This document shows, one piece after another, positions 45,223-54,929 of a DNA stretch of 64,000 nucleotides. The stretch spans positions 1 through 64,000 of the forward strand of contig CAZLXW010000007.1 of NCBI GenBank assembly GCA_964563505.1. Direction: 5' to 3'. The notes beneath the pieces are model-generated. The model was not told the DNA's origin, did not search any database, and was given only the letters and a program-made list of their open reading frames with translations. Numbering within the stretch: the first letter of the stretch is position 1; every line of letters starts with the position of its first letter. Both the position numbers and the translations under genes were made by a program. Source of the DNA: UBA1351 sp964563505 (GTDB lineage: Bacteria; Bacillota; Clostridia; Lachnospirales; Vallitaleaceae).

Positions 45223-48200
45223 CTATGCATGTCTGTGTGCATTTCTTTTGGCTAGTCGTTGTTCCTGTTTCCGGTTTCTATTTGACACGAATTTCATATG
45301 TCTATTATCAAATATTGTATACACAACCGGAATAAAAATCAAGGTTAATACGGAAGATAGTAATAAACCGAAGATAACAACCGTACCCATGGATGCTTGA
45401 AGTTCTGCACCTTCTCCAATTCCTAAGGATAATGGAACCAAACCTAAAATTGTTGTTAAGGATGTCATCATAATCGGACGCAAACGAATAGGCCCTGCAT
45501 TAAGAATTGCTTCCTCGCGGCTCTCACCGTGGCTACGACGGGTATTGATATAGTCAATCAGCACGATGGCATTATTAACCACAATTCCGGATAACATAAT
45601 TAAACCAATGATGGAGGTAATATTCAAGGTTCGGTTGGTAATAAACAGACCTAATAACCCACCGGCAAAAGCAAGGGGTGTTGACATCATAATAATAAAG
45701 GGCATGAGCAAGGATTCAAATTGCGCTGCAATAATCATATAGACAAGAATGACTGCTAATAGTAAGGCAAGCCCTAAATCTGCAAAGGCTTCAACCATTT
45801 CTTGGTTTTGTCCACCAAACTCAACTAAATATTCACTCGATAAATTTAATGCATTCACGCGCTCTTCTATATCCGCTGAAACCGAGGCTAAATCTCGACC
45901 GTAAATATCTGCTGATATAGTGATATAGCGCGCCTGATCACTACGGTTAATGGCAATCGCACTGACTTCTTCCGATATGTCTGCAATCATTCCTAAAGGC
46001 ACCGTTCCGCCCATAGGTGAACTAATCTCAAGTTGCTTTAAGTTTTCAACGCTTTCACCATAGCGATTATCACCTTCAATAACGACATCTAGTTCTTCAC
46101 CTTCAAGTTTATATCGTGTCGCTACACGTCCATCCAACATGGCTTTAACCGCATTTGACACTTGTGCCGTTGTCAGTCCAAATCGCGCCGCATCATTATC
46201 ACGAAGTCGAATTGCAACCTGTGTAATCGGATCTTCCATGCTACTTGATGCATTTCTTGTTCCTTCAACGTCTTTAATTTCCTCAACAATTTGATCGCCG
46301 ACTCTTTTCAAGCCATCTAAATCGTCCCCTTTAACTTGTATGGAAATCGCACTGCCTCCCGTCATCATTCCCATTGAACTTTGAGCCTGAACGGTAATAA
46401 TAGCACCCGGTATGTCTGCGACACGTTTTTCAACCTCATTAACGACGTCAAATACGCTGACATCTCGGTCAGATAAAGGGACTAAGACACCATTAATTGT
46501 TCCCACATTATTATCCGAACCTAAGAAACTATTTCCAGACGTTGTTGAGAACACATATTCAAGGCTATCAATATCCATGATCTTGTCAATAACTTCCATC
46601 ATGATAGCATCTGTTTCTTCAACTTTTGCACCGGCTTCAAGCTCAACACCAATCGTAAAAGTTCCTTCATCCGACTCCGGAATAAACTCCATTCCAATAA
46701 ATGTTATGGATATAATACTGGCAATAAAGGTAACCACTGCAATCATTACTACTGTTTTTTTATGTTTTAAAGACCATCCTAGCAAAGAGCGATACTTTTC
46801 TTCTAAACCTTTATAGACCTTATCGGATTGGTCTAAAATCGCTCCAATAATAGGGAACCGCGTTTCATGATGTTTTCCCTCGAATTCATCGATCACTAAG
46901 AGCTTGGAGGCCAACATCGGAATAAGTGTTAAGGCAACAACAAGGGATGAGACCAATGAAAAGGTCACCGTCAATGCAAATTCCCGGAACATGATGGATG
47001 TAATTCCTTCAACAAAAACCATAGGTAAAAATACCGCAATCGTTGTTAAGGTTGATGCTGTTACTGCCATAGCCACTTCTGCTGCACCTTTAATTGCCGC
47101 TTCTTTTTTTTCATACCCCTCTTGAACAAAGCGATAAATGTTCTCAAGAACAACAACAGAATTATCCACCAACATACCAATTCCCAGTGCCAGACCACCA
47201 AGAGTCATAATATTTAGAGTGATTCCCGCAAAATAAAGCAAAATACCTGTTGCAATAACAGATATTGGCATGGATAAGCCAATAATTAAGGTACTTCGAA
47301 TACTTCGCAAGAAAATCAACAAAATAATAACGGCTAAAATACCACCGATAATTGCATTTTGCCCAACCTGACTAATGGTATCTTTAATATACTCTGACTG
47401 GTCCAGAATAACTTTTAATTCATACGGACTTGAGTTATCCAACTTCTGAATTTCTTCAAGAACATCATTTGCAACCGCAACCGTATTAACACCTGACTGC
47501 TTTTGCACAGCCACACTTACAGCTTCTTCACCATTCACTTTCGTAATAGATGACATCTCTTCTTGGGCCATATTCACATTGGCAACATCCGAGAGTCGAA
47601 CAATACCCCCTGTAGCTGTTGTCAGTGGTATATTTTGAATTTCCTGAACACTTTCAAATTCTCCAACAGTTCTTAATAAAAAACTTTTATCTCCTTTATT
47701 AACAGTACCTGCTGGCAAGTTAATATTTTCTGCAGCCAATATATTGGCAAGGGTATCGATGGTAAGTCCGTAGGCATTCATCTTTTGCGTGTCAACTTTA
47801 ACAGATACATATTCACTAAATCCACCAGACACACTTACAGAAGCAACACCTTGCACACGTTCGATAGCCGGTTTAACAACATCATCTGCATAGTTTTGTA
47901 AAGTTGCTACATCCGAACCAGACACCGACATTTGTATAACCGCTTCTGAATTCACATCGATTTGCATAACCATTGGATCTGATGCCCCATCCGGCAACAT
48001 TCCTTTAACCAAATCCACTTTTTCACGGATATCTAGTGCTGCAAAATCCATATCTGTACCAAACTTAAACTGAATAATTACAATTGACGAACCTTCCATG
48101 GTCATCGACTGAATCGTATCGATATTTGATACCGTTCCAACAGCTTCTTCAATTGGACGTGTTACCAAGGTTTCGATTTCCTCCGGTCCTACGTTTGAAT

Positions 48201-48351
48201 AAGATGTACTTACAATCGCTACCGGTATTTCAATATTCGGAAAGAGGTCAATCGGCAACCGTGTCGCTGAAACCAAACCGAACAAGACAATGACAAGTAT
48301 AAACATGACCGTTGTGACGGGTCGCTTTACGGATAAAGATGAAACATTCAT
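45223..48351 (-). CDS. RND-family efflux pump (HAE1/AcrB-like) inner-membrane protein
   Basis: 1042 residues, twelve predicted membrane helices in the RND 1+5+1+5 layout with two large external loops. N-terminal MNVSSLSVKRPVTTVMFILVIVLFG; the proton-relay region of helix 4 contains GLALGIGMLVDNSVVVLENIYR with the two Asp/Asn positions; helix 10-11 has GIVVNNAIVLIDYINTRR. Firmicute members work with a membrane-fusion protein but no outer-membrane channel. The start codon shares one base with the stop of the adaptor gene (TAATG). Substrate unknown; drugs, lipids or peptides are possible. Confidence 0.94.
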   Translation of the reverse strand: MNVSSLSVKRPVTTVMFILVIVLFGLVSATRLPIDLFPNIEIPVAIVSTSYSNVGPEEIETLVTRPIEEAVGTVSNIDTIQSMTMEGSSIVIIQFKFGTDMDFAALDIREKVDLVKGMLPDGASDPMVMQIDVNSEAVIQMSVSGSDVATLQNYADDVVKPAIERVQGVASVSVSGGFSEYVSVKVDTQKMNAYGLTIDTLANILAAENINLPAGTVNKGDKSFLLRTVGEFESVQEIQNIPLTTATGGIVRLSDVANVNMAQEEMSSITKVNGEEAVSVAVQKQSGVNTVAVANDVLEEIQKLDNSSPYELKVILDQSEYIKDTISQVGQNAIIGGILAVIILLIFLRSIRSTLIIGLSMPISVIATGILLYFAGITLNIMTLGGLALGIGMLVDNSVVVLENIYRFVQEGYEKKEAAIKGAAEVAMAVTASTLTTIAVFLPMVFVEGITSIMFREFALTVTFSLVSSLVVALTLIPMLASKLLVIDEFEGKHHETRFPIIGAILDQSDKVYKGLEEKYRSLLGWSLKHKKTVVMIAVVTFIASIISITFIGMEFIPESDEGTFTIGVELEAGAKVEETDAIMMEVIDKIMDIDSLEYVFSTTSGNSFLGSDNNVGTINGVLVPLSDRDVSVFDVVNEVEKRVADIPGAIITVQAQSSMGMMTGGSAISIQVKGDDLDGLKRVGDQIVEEIKDVEGTRNASSSMEDPITQVAIRLRDNDAARFGLTTAQVSNAVKAMLDGRVATRYKLEGEELDVVIEGDNRYGESVENLKQLEISSPMGGTVPLGMIADISEEVSAIAINRSDQARYITISADIYGRDLASVSADIEERVNALNLSSEYLVEFGGQNQEMVEAFADLGLALLLAVILVYMIIAAQFESLLMPFIIMMSTPLAFAGGLLGLFITNRTLNITSIIGLIMLSGIVVNNAIVLIDYINTRRSHGESREEAILNAGPIRLRPIMMTSLTTILGLVPLSLGIGEGAELQASMGTVVIFGLLLSSVLTLIFIPVVYTIFDNRHMKFVSNRNRKQEQRLAKRNAHRHA

Positions 48352-49649
48352 TATTCATTCCCCCTTATCACATTGAGCTCTGTCTCTTCATTGATTAGTC
48401 CTGCTCCTTTTGTGATGACCACATCTCCTTCTGATAAACCTTTGATAATCTCAACCTTATACCCTGTATCCATTCCAATCTCAACATCAACAGGCTCTGC
48501 TTTATTCTCACTCACAACTCGATAAACGATATATCCACCATTGTGGGGCAATACTGCCTCTGATGGTATGGTTACCGCTGAGATGCTCTGTTCATTAATC
48601 ACTTGAATGGTAGCAAACATTCCCGGTCGAATACGCCCATCTGCATTATCGATGATAATCTCAATGGGATATAATCGAGTGGCACTATCGGCTGATAGTG
48701 ACGCTGTTGTCACTTCACCTATAAATGGCTCTTCAAAAGAGCTAATCATCACTTGAAGTTGATCGCCCTTATTAATTTTACGAATGGTCTCCGGTGTTAC
48801 TGAAGCTGTTACCTTTATTTGTCCAAGATCTTCAATAACAATTGCTGCTTGTTGATTGGATGCCATAGCATTTTCGGTTAAATTTAATGCAGTCACATAT
48901 CCGGAGATTGGCGCCCTCACTTCAAGGTCATTTAATGTTTTTAGGGCTGTCTCATAACCTTCTCTCGCCATATCAATTCCGACAGAAGCTTGTGCATAAG
49001 ATGCACTCGCTTGATTAGCTCCTAATCGAGCCTGATTTAATGCTTGCTCCGCTTGCTCTAATTGCTTTTTTAAAATAGTTAGCGACTCCGGAGAGGCTTG
49101 CAAGCGTATTTGTTCATATTCAACTTCTGAAATAATACCTTGATCATATAACTCTTTATTTTTTTCTAAATTATCCACAGAAAACGCATAATTTTCCAGG
49201 CTCATCTCATAGTTACTTTTGGCAAGTTCATATGCAAGTTCCGCAGATTTAATACTTCCCTGTGCACTACTAATACCCACACCTGCCTGATTGGCTGATG
49301 CTTGTGCTTGATTAATAGATAACTGTGCTTGCGTCACTTGATTCTCAACATCACTTGGATCAAGACTAAACAAAACTTGACCTTCTTCAACATAATCTCC
49401 TACCGCAATATGAATATTATCTACATCCGCCGGTATCGGAGCCATTACAGGCACACTAGATTTAGCGAAGGTACTACCGATCAGCTCTATATAGGTTTCA
49501 ACCGTTTCAATGCTTGCTGGTTCACCTTCTACAGTCACCTTTTTTACGAATGTATCATCACTATTTTCTTCGTCATTTGATATGATTCTTGGAATCACTA
49601 TGGCACTAATGATGGCCAATACAATCAATATAGTTATTAATTTCTTCAT
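48351..49649 (-). CDS. RND efflux membrane-fusion (HlyD/AcrA-type) protein
   Basis: The frame opens at 49682, but ATG at 49647-49649 follows AGGAGGATTAGCG and starts the signal anchor MKKLITILIVLAIISAIVIP, so I use it: 432 residues. Biotinyl-lipoyl-like halves (VEEGQVLFSLDPSDV and VRAPISGYVTALNL-type), a long Ala/Gln-rich coiled-coil hairpin between them (about 95-245), then beta-barrel and membrane-proximal domains. The coiled coil is rich in QA/SA repeats. It links the pump to the outside. The 5' end overlaps the TetR gene by 44 bases. Confidence 0.93.
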   Translation of the reverse strand: MKKLITILIVLAIISAIVIPRIISNDEENSDDTFVKKVTVEGEPASIETVETYIELIGSTFAKSSVPVMAPIPADVDNIHIAVGDYVEEGQVLFSLDPSDVENQVTQAQLSINQAQASANQAGVGISSAQGSIKSAELAYELAKSNYEMSLENYAFSVDNLEKNKELYDQGIISEVEYEQIRLQASPESLTILKKQLEQAEQALNQARLGANQASASYAQASVGIDMAREGYETALKTLNDLEVRAPISGYVTALNLTENAMASNQQAAIVIEDLGQIKVTASVTPETIRKINKGDQLQVMISSFEEPFIGEVTTASLSADSATRLYPIEIIIDNADGRIRPGMFATIQVINEQSISAVTIPSEAVLPHNGGYIVYRVVSENKAEPVDVEIGMDTGYKVEIIKGLSEGDVVITKGAGLINEETELNVIRGNE

Positions 49650-50283
49650 CGCTAATCCTCCTAAATGTTTCGTTATTATCACGCATATCGCGTAGTGTAC
49701 GCAGAATACTTTTTATATTTAATTCCATTAATTGCAGCATATTTTTCATAAATGTATAATCATCGCCGGATTCTTCTAGAATGACGAGTATACTCTCCAC
49801 TAAAGCTGCTGATGTTGCCTTCAAATAAATTTTCTGGTCAATAAGATCACCTAAATCTCCAAATTCTTTCTCGAGTAAAATCTCCCCTTGTTTATATAGG
49901 TGGTCAATAAAATCATCTTTTACATTCTCATACCCTGTCCCTTGGCTCCGTAAAAAAAGCAAAAATAATTCTTCTCGATAAATCACATGTGCATTGATTA
50001 AAGTATCCATGATTTCTTTATTCAATAAAATATTAATATCTAAAAAAGGAAAATCAAAATCTTTCATGGGTTTCTTTTTCTTTTCAAACAGTTCAACCAC
50101 CGGTCGAACAAGTTCATTAAACAAACTCTCTTTATTTGGATAATACCGATATAAATTACCTGTTGATAGTTTCGCTTCACGACTAATCTCACGCATCGAC
50201 GTCTTCATATATCCCGATACCAAAAAGCACTTCATGGCCGCTTGTTTAATGTTATCTCGAACTTCATCTTTCAAGACTTGCAT
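49606..50283 (-). CDS. TetR-family repressor of the RND efflux operon
   Basis: 225 residues. N-terminal TetR helix-turn-helix (about 10-56: IKQAAMKCFLVSGYMKTSMREISREAKLSTGNLYRYYPNKESLF), C-terminal ligand domain unassigned. It is first in the operon with the adaptor and pump genes (44-base overlap with the adaptor). An inverted repeat inside its probable promoter (50370-50389) is a good operator candidate, so it likely represses the whole unit. Confidence 0.92.
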   Translation of the reverse strand: MQVLKDEVRDNIKQAAMKCFLVSGYMKTSMREISREAKLSTGNLYRYYPNKESLFNELVRPVVELFEKKKKPMKDFDFPFLDINILLNKEIMDTLINAHVIYREELFLLFLRSQGTGYENVKDDFIDHLYKQGEILLEKEFGDLGDLIDQKIYLKATSAALVESILVILEESGDDYTFMKNMLQLMELNIKSILRTLRDMRDNNETFRRISDEEINNYIDCIGHH

Positions 50284-50369
50284 GCAATAGTAAACCTCCG
50301 TTCATTATTCATCGTTACCTTAGTTTACCACCGCAACTAGGTGAATTCAATTAAAACTTTATTAAATAT

Positions 50370-50389
50370 TGGTTAAGGTGTCCTAACCA
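50370..50389. promoter_or_regulatory. Probable TetR-type operator
   Basis: Inverted repeat TGGTTA (50370-50375), eight-base spacer, TAACCA (50384-50389). On the minus strand it lies between TTTACA and a CAATAT -10-like element with 18-base spacing, about 90 bases before the TetR gene start. Confidence 0.55.
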
Positions 50390-50397
50390 TGTAAATT

Positions 50398-50424
50398 AAA
50401 AAAAGTGGCATAGCCACTTTTTTT
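50398..50424. terminator. Terminator of the DUF2721 gene
   Basis: Perfect 12-base arms AAAAAAAGTGGC (50398-50409) and GCCACTTTTTTT (50413-50424) with a three-base loop; symmetric A/T ends allow two-way function. It overlaps the stop codon of the DUF2721 gene (50423-50425). Confidence 0.85.
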
Positions 50425-50842
50425 ACATCTTCTTATTCAAACTTTTCCATTGATTTTCATCTTCATCTAACTGTAGTGATAATGCATTTACCGAATGATA
50501 TATTTCCAACATCGCTACGGCCAAGGATGCTGCTATAAAGATTAAGCTTGTTGCAAACATGTATGTTGCAAGTACTTCAATGTTTAAAAGAATCAGAAAA
50601 ATACTTATAACATTAATTAGAAAACCAAAAATCGCTAGAATCTGCATATTGCGAATATACGTTAAGCGTTTATGCATAACATTAATCTGCCGGTAAATCA
50701 CTTGACTGGATTCACTTAAATATTCTTCATGTAAGGATCTTACTCGCTTAGATATGGCTATAAATCGGTTTGTATAGGCCAACATAAGTACAGACAAAGC
50801 AGGAAAAACAATTGCCGGTGTTGATATATCAATAGCTTCCAT
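50423..50842 (-). CDS. DUF2721-family membrane protein
   Basis: 139 residues, three predicted membrane helices (about 8-24, 65-85, 90-113). The N-terminal IDISTPAIVFPALSVLMLAYTNRF and RVRSLHEEY are typical of DUF2721, a family of unknown function. The gene is alone between the divergent folate operon and the efflux operon, with its stop codon in the terminator. Confidence 0.8.
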   Translation of the reverse strand: MEAIDISTPAIVFPALSVLMLAYTNRFIAISKRVRSLHEEYLSESSQVIYRQINVMHKRLTYIRNMQILAIFGFLINVISIFLILLNIEVLATYMFATSLIFIAASLAVAMLEIYHSVNALSLQLDEDENQWKSLNKKM

Positions 50843-50910
50843 ATGCCTACCTCCTTCAGCTTTCTTATTATTATATGTTTATTCCTTATAAAAAACAAGC
50901 CTTCCTTCTA

Positions 50911-50939
50911 TTGACGAACCTTATAATACAAATTATAAT
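50911..50939 (+). promoter_or_regulatory. Promoter of the folate operon
   Basis: TTGACG (50911-50916), 17-base spacer, perfect TATAAT (50934-50939). About 60 bases before folE. I see no tetrahydrofolate riboswitch in the short leader. Confidence 0.8.
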
Positions 50940-51000
50940 GAAGCAAAGCAACTTTAGTGCAAAAAAATAAATCCCTCACATACAGAAAAAGGTGAATAAG

Positions 51001-51588
51001 ATGATCGATAAAAAAGCTATTGAGGAGCATGTTCGCGGAATTTTGATTGCTCTCGGTGATAACCCGGACCGAGAAGGATTGATTGATACTCCAAAACGTG
51101 TTGCAAATATGTATGCCGAAGTTTTTGACGGCATGAATTATACAAATGACGACATTGTAACTCTTCTTAATAAAACATTTGATGAAGATCTTGATTTTGA
51201 AGCCATGAGTAAAGATATGGTCGTTATGAAAGATATTGAACTCTTTTCCCATTGCGAACATCATCTAGCGCTTATGTACAACATGAAAGCAACCGTTGCC
51301 TATATGCCAAAAGATAAAGTCATCGGATTAAGCAAAATCGCTCGCATTGTGGATATTGTTAGCCGGCGACTTCAGCTTCAGGAACGAATCGGTACTGATA
51401 TTGCACAAATCATGCAAAAGATTACCGATTCACCCGATGTTGCCGTTATCATCAAAGGTGAACATAGTTGTATGACCGCAAGAGGCATCAAAAAAGCCAG
51501 TGCCAAAACAATTACAACCACTTTTAAGGGACGTTTTAACACCGATGAATCTCTGTATTTAAAGCTCATGTCCATTTATCAAAGCTAA
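51001..51588 (+). CDS. folE: GTP cyclohydrolase I
   Basis: 195 residues from the ATG at 51001, which follows AAAGGTG; a GTG three codons earlier is within that ribosome site and less likely. Zinc and active-site motifs are complete: ELFSHCEHHLALMY (Cys and His ligands) and GEHSCMTARGIKK; LSKIARIVDIVSRRLQLQERIG is also diagnostic. It converts GTP to 7,8-dihydroneopterin triphosphate, the first step of folate synthesis. It heads a seven-gene plus-strand operon. Confidence 0.96.
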   Translation: MIDKKAIEEHVRGILIALGDNPDREGLIDTPKRVANMYAEVFDGMNYTNDDIVTLLNKTFDEDLDFEAMSKDMVVMKDIELFSHCEHHLALMYNMKATVAYMPKDKVIGLSKIARIVDIVSRRLQLQERIGTDIAQIMQKITDSPDVAVIIKGEHSCMTARGIKKASAKTITTTFKGRFNTDESLYLKLMSIYQS

Positions 51589-51607
51589 TTATGGTTAGGA
51601 GTGTCTT

Positions 51608-52192
51608 ATGTTTTTAATGATTGATAATTATGACTCATTTGTTTATAATCTTGTCCGGTATATGGAAGAACTAAACGAAACCATTCAAGTCTATCGTAAT
51701 GACGAAATTACGATAGACTTTATTTATCAACTTCAACCCATCGGAATCATTTTATCTCCCGGTCCCATGGACCCAACCCAAACAGGTATTTCTCATGCCA
51801 TCATTCGAGAATTCGCTGATAAAATTCCTATCTTGGGTGTTTGTCTCGGACATCAAACCATAGCCCATGCATATGGTGCCTCCATTATAAAAGGTCAGCG
51901 TCCTATGCATGGTCAAGTCACCTCAATCAGTCACACTAGTCGAGGTGTATTTCAAAATCTTCCGCCTAAATATAAGGTTACAAGGTATCACTCCCTTATC
52001 ATTGACCCGGCCACATTACCTTCGGAATTCATGGTGACCGCTCAGAGTGAAGATCATGTCATCATGGGTATTCGGCACATCACGCATCTGGTTGAAGGCG
52101 TCCAGTTTCATCCGGAGGCTGTTCTTACAGAACACGGACATCCATTATTAGCCAATTATATCACTTGGTGCAAGGAGGTGGCAGGCTTATGA
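51608..52192 (+). CDS. pabA: Aminodeoxychorismate synthase, glutamine amidotransferase subunit
   Basis: 194 residues, class I glutamine amidotransferase: nucleophile Cys in GVCLGHQTIAHAYG and the His-Glu pair in VQFHPEAVLTEHG. NYDSFVYNLVRYMEE at the N-terminus is typical of PabA/TrpG. It supplies ammonia to PabB. Since no trp genes lie here and PabB follows, it serves folate; it could also serve anthranilate synthase elsewhere. The stop overlaps the pabB start by four bases (ATGA). Confidence 0.94.
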   Translation: MFLMIDNYDSFVYNLVRYMEELNETIQVYRNDEITIDFIYQLQPIGIILSPGPMDPTQTGISHAIIREFADKIPILGVCLGHQTIAHAYGASIIKGQRPMHGQVTSISHTSRGVFQNLPPKYKVTRYHSLIIDPATLPSEFMVTAQSEDHVIMGIRHITHLVEGVQFHPEAVLTEHGHPLLANYITWCKEVAGL

Positions 52193-53601
52193 CAAACGTT
52201 TTTATGCGTTCTTTTCAAACAGAACTTGATCCTTATATACTCTATACCCAACTGGGCCTACCTGACGACTCTATTTTTCTTGATAGTTCAAAAAAAGATT
52301 CCCTCTACAGTCATTATTCAATAATTGGCCTTAACCCTTTTTTGACGATTAAAGTTGTAAGCGGGCAACTCTATGAGAAGATATATCCGAACACAGATTT
52401 TTCTCTACTAGCTGAAAAGAATGTGTTTGCATATCTTAACCGTCTTATTGCTAAACATCATATCGACAACACCACTTCATACCCCTTTATTGGTGGCGGA
52501 ATCGGCTACTTTAGTTATGAACTGGGAAAAGCCTATCAGCATATTACTTCTAGTAGACAAGATCTCTTTACCCTTCCGGAATGCTATTTTGTCTTCTATG
52601 ATAACGTTATTATTCTTGATATAAAAAAACAGGAGGGTTTAATTACCGGTTTAGGAAAAATCAAGCCGGGTGATTTGTCTACGCATGAAATTCAGGCACG
52701 CATCAACTCCATGGCATGGAAACCTTCTTCAGAATCATCTCCAGAATCCACTATAGCATCCCCCGTCTTTTCCTCAACCTTTACACGCCAAGCTTATATG
52801 AAAGCGATTGATCGAATGCAAAATTATATGGAAGATGGCCATATTTATGTTGCCAATATGACCCACACCTTTCACGGTCCATGTTATCAAGCAGCCTCTA
52901 GTGTCTACGAAAGGCTAAGAAGAATTAACCCTGCTCCTTTTTCGGCTTACTTACCTTTAGATGGATTTCAACTGTGTTGTTCTTCCCCTGAGCGCTTTAT
53001 TCAAGTTCATAACAAGCAGGTTCAAACCCGTCCCATTAAAGGGACTGTCCCGCGAGGTGAAACCCATGCCTTAGATCAAAAAAATCGAAAACAGCTTGAA
53101 CAAAGCACCAAGGATAAAGCTGAACTTTTGATGATTGTTGATCTTGAGCGAAACGACTTGAGCCGAGTATGTCAACCCCATAGCGTTCAAGTCCCTGATC
53201 TTTTCAAGATTGAAAGTTTTTCCAGTGTTTACCATCTAGTCAGCACCGTTACTGGCTTGCTTAAAGATGGAAAAACATCTGTTGATTGTTTACAAGCCAC
53301 TTTTCCCGGAGGATCCATTACCGGGGCTCCAAAAATTCGTGCTATGGAGATCATTGAAGAACTTGAAAGGACGTCCAGACAGATTTATACCGGTTCTGTC
53401 GGATATTTTGGCTTTGATGGAAACGCTGATTTTAACATTGTCATTCGAAGTATTTTAATGAAAGATGACCACGCATATATCGGCGTCGGTGGCGGCATTA
53501 CTTATGAATCTAATCCTGCAGCTGAATTTCAAGAAACGCTTGATAAAGCCAAAAATCTTTTTTCCGCCTTAAATGCAACTGTAAATATCGACGAATTTTA
53601 A
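52189..53601 (+). CDS. pabB: Aminodeoxychorismate synthase, component I
   Basis: 470 residues from the ATG at 52189, preceded by AAGGAGGTGGCAGGCTT and overlapping the pabA stop; the frame extends eight codons further upstream without a ribosome site. The chorismate-binding domain has QTRPIKGTVPRG, where the Lys is the residue that separates PabB from TrpE (Ala there), and LMIVDLERNDLSRV, FPGGSITGAPKIRAMEII, GSVGYFGFDG. It makes 4-amino-4-deoxychorismate from chorismate with ammonia from PabA. Confidence 0.95.
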   Translation: MTNVFMRSFQTELDPYILYTQLGLPDDSIFLDSSKKDSLYSHYSIIGLNPFLTIKVVSGQLYEKIYPNTDFSLLAEKNVFAYLNRLIAKHHIDNTTSYPFIGGGIGYFSYELGKAYQHITSSRQDLFTLPECYFVFYDNVIILDIKKQEGLITGLGKIKPGDLSTHEIQARINSMAWKPSSESSPESTIASPVFSSTFTRQAYMKAIDRMQNYMEDGHIYVANMTHTFHGPCYQAASSVYERLRRINPAPFSAYLPLDGFQLCCSSPERFIQVHNKQVQTRPIKGTVPRGETHALDQKNRKQLEQSTKDKAELLMIVDLERNDLSRVCQPHSVQVPDLFKIESFSSVYHLVSTVTGLLKDGKTSVDCLQATFPGGSITGAPKIRAMEIIEELERTSRQIYTGSVGYFGFDGNADFNIVIRSILMKDDHAYIGVGGGITYESNPAAEFQETLDKAKNLFSALNATVNIDEF

Positions 53602-53636
53602 AAAGAATGATATGATATGATTAATGGAGGTCAATT

Positions 53637-54416
53637 ATGCATATACCCACACTTGATGATGTGATTTTTATAGATATCCCCAATACGAATGCCCTTATAT
53701 ACTACGATGAAGGATATAGCTTCGGCATCAGTTTTTTTGAAACCATCTTAGTGACAGATCATGGGATTTTTTTAGACAAACATGTTCAACGTATTAATCG
53801 CAGTTTAGAGCTGTTTAATATTTCTCAGCGAATTTCCGTGGAATTAATCGAAAATATTATTCGTCACTATAAACTATCAACAACAGCATTGAAACTACAG
53901 GTATCCGAAAAAAACATCATTGCCTCTGTACGTGAGTTGACATATACGCCCGATTATTATCAAAGAGGTGCTCATGTGACCTTGTCAAAATTTGTTCGCT
54001 CCCGTCATAGTCCACTCATTCATCATAAATCCGCCAACTATGGAGATCTTATATTTGCATTGCGTCAAGCCAAACATGACGGATTTGACGATTGCCTTTT
54101 ACTCAATGAACAAGGGAATCTGACTGAAAGTTGTATTGCAAATCTTTTTATTCTAAAAGATGATGCAATCATTACACCCCCTTTAAGCGACGGTTTATTA
54201 CCGGGCATTATACGTGATTACCTTCTCCATCACTACACGATTATTGAACAGTCCTTCACTCTGAATGATTTAATGCACTGCGACGGGGCTTTTCTTACCA
54301 ATAGTTTAATGGGCATTGTTCACGTTGATAAAGCCAACAATACATCCCTTCCCCTACATCCTATGATACAAAAAATAGCTCATCAATACTTTCAAATGAT
54401 TCAAAAGGAGTTATAA
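53637..54416 (+). CDS. pabC: 4-amino-4-deoxychorismate lyase
   Basis: 259 residues, class IV PLP enzyme. The PLP Lys is in HHKSANYGDLIFA; LLLNEQGNLTESCIANLFIL is the family motif. It releases pyruvate from aminodeoxychorismate to give p-aminobenzoate. Position between pabB and folP settles the role over a branched-chain or D-amino-acid transaminase. Ribosome site ATGGAGGTCAATT before ATG. Confidence 0.92.
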   Translation: MHIPTLDDVIFIDIPNTNALIYYDEGYSFGISFFETILVTDHGIFLDKHVQRINRSLELFNISQRISVELIENIIRHYKLSTTALKLQVSEKNIIASVRELTYTPDYYQRGAHVTLSKFVRSRHSPLIHHKSANYGDLIFALRQAKHDGFDDCLLLNEQGNLTESCIANLFILKDDAIITPPLSDGLLPGIIRDYLLHHYTIIEQSFTLNDLMHCDGAFLTNSLMGIVHVDKANNTSLPLHPMIQKIAHQYFQMIQKEL

Positions 54417-54419
54417 TAT

Positions 54420-54905
54420 ATGAACACTCAAATTGATAATATTATTAATCATCCAAAATATAAAAGCTATTATTCAAAAATACAGGAACATGAAAAAGCG
54501 CGTTCATCATGTAAACACGATATGTTTCATTTTCTTGATGTCGCACGTATCGCTTACATCCTCAATCTTGAAAATAATCTATCCATTTCTAAGAAACTTA
54601 TTTATGCGACCGCATTATTACATGACATCGGACGTTTCGAACAATATGAACGTGGGATTGATCATGAAATTTCCAGCGCATCTTTATGTTTGGAAATTCT
54701 TCAAGACACTGATTTTACCGAAGACGAGATTCATCAGATACAAACGGCCATTATAAATCATCGAAACATGGATATCAAAGATGAAAAAAACCTTAGCGGA
54801 ATCATCTATCGGGCTGACAAAGCTTCTAGACCTTGTCATTCTTGCTTAGTACAAGATGTATGTAACTGGCCTATTGAAAAGCAAAATCTTACGATTAACT
54901 ATTAA
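54420..54905 (+). CDS. HD-domain phosphohydrolase in the folate operon
   Basis: 161 residues. HD metal motif: His in KHDMFHFLDVARIA, the His-Asp pair in TALLHDIGRFEQYERG, then DHEISSASLCLEIL, IINHRN and a later Asp in IIYRADKASRPC; the tail is Cys-rich (CHSCLVQDVC). HD proteins hydrolyse phosphate esters or nucleotides. It sits three bases after pabC and before folP, in an operon that has no gene for removing pyrophosphate from dihydroneopterin triphosphate. It could fill that step (FolQ function); this is inference. Confidence 0.88.
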   Translation: MNTQIDNIINHPKYKSYYSKIQEHEKARSSCKHDMFHFLDVARIAYILNLENNLSISKKLIYATALLHDIGRFEQYERGIDHEISSASLCLEILQDTDFTEDEIHQIQTAIINHRNMDIKDEKNLSGIIYRADKASRPCHSCLVQDVCNWPIEKQNLTINY

Positions 54906-54929
54906 CAGTGCTATGAGAGGAGTAACTTT

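Noticed and set aside
50940..51000. Possible tetrahydrofolate riboswitch before folE.
   Set aside because: The leader is only about 60 bases and lacks the conserved pairing elements.
50908..51264. 118-residue minus-strand frame opposite folE.
   Set aside because: Antisense shadow of a strongly conserved gene; His/Phe-rich composition and no ribosome site.
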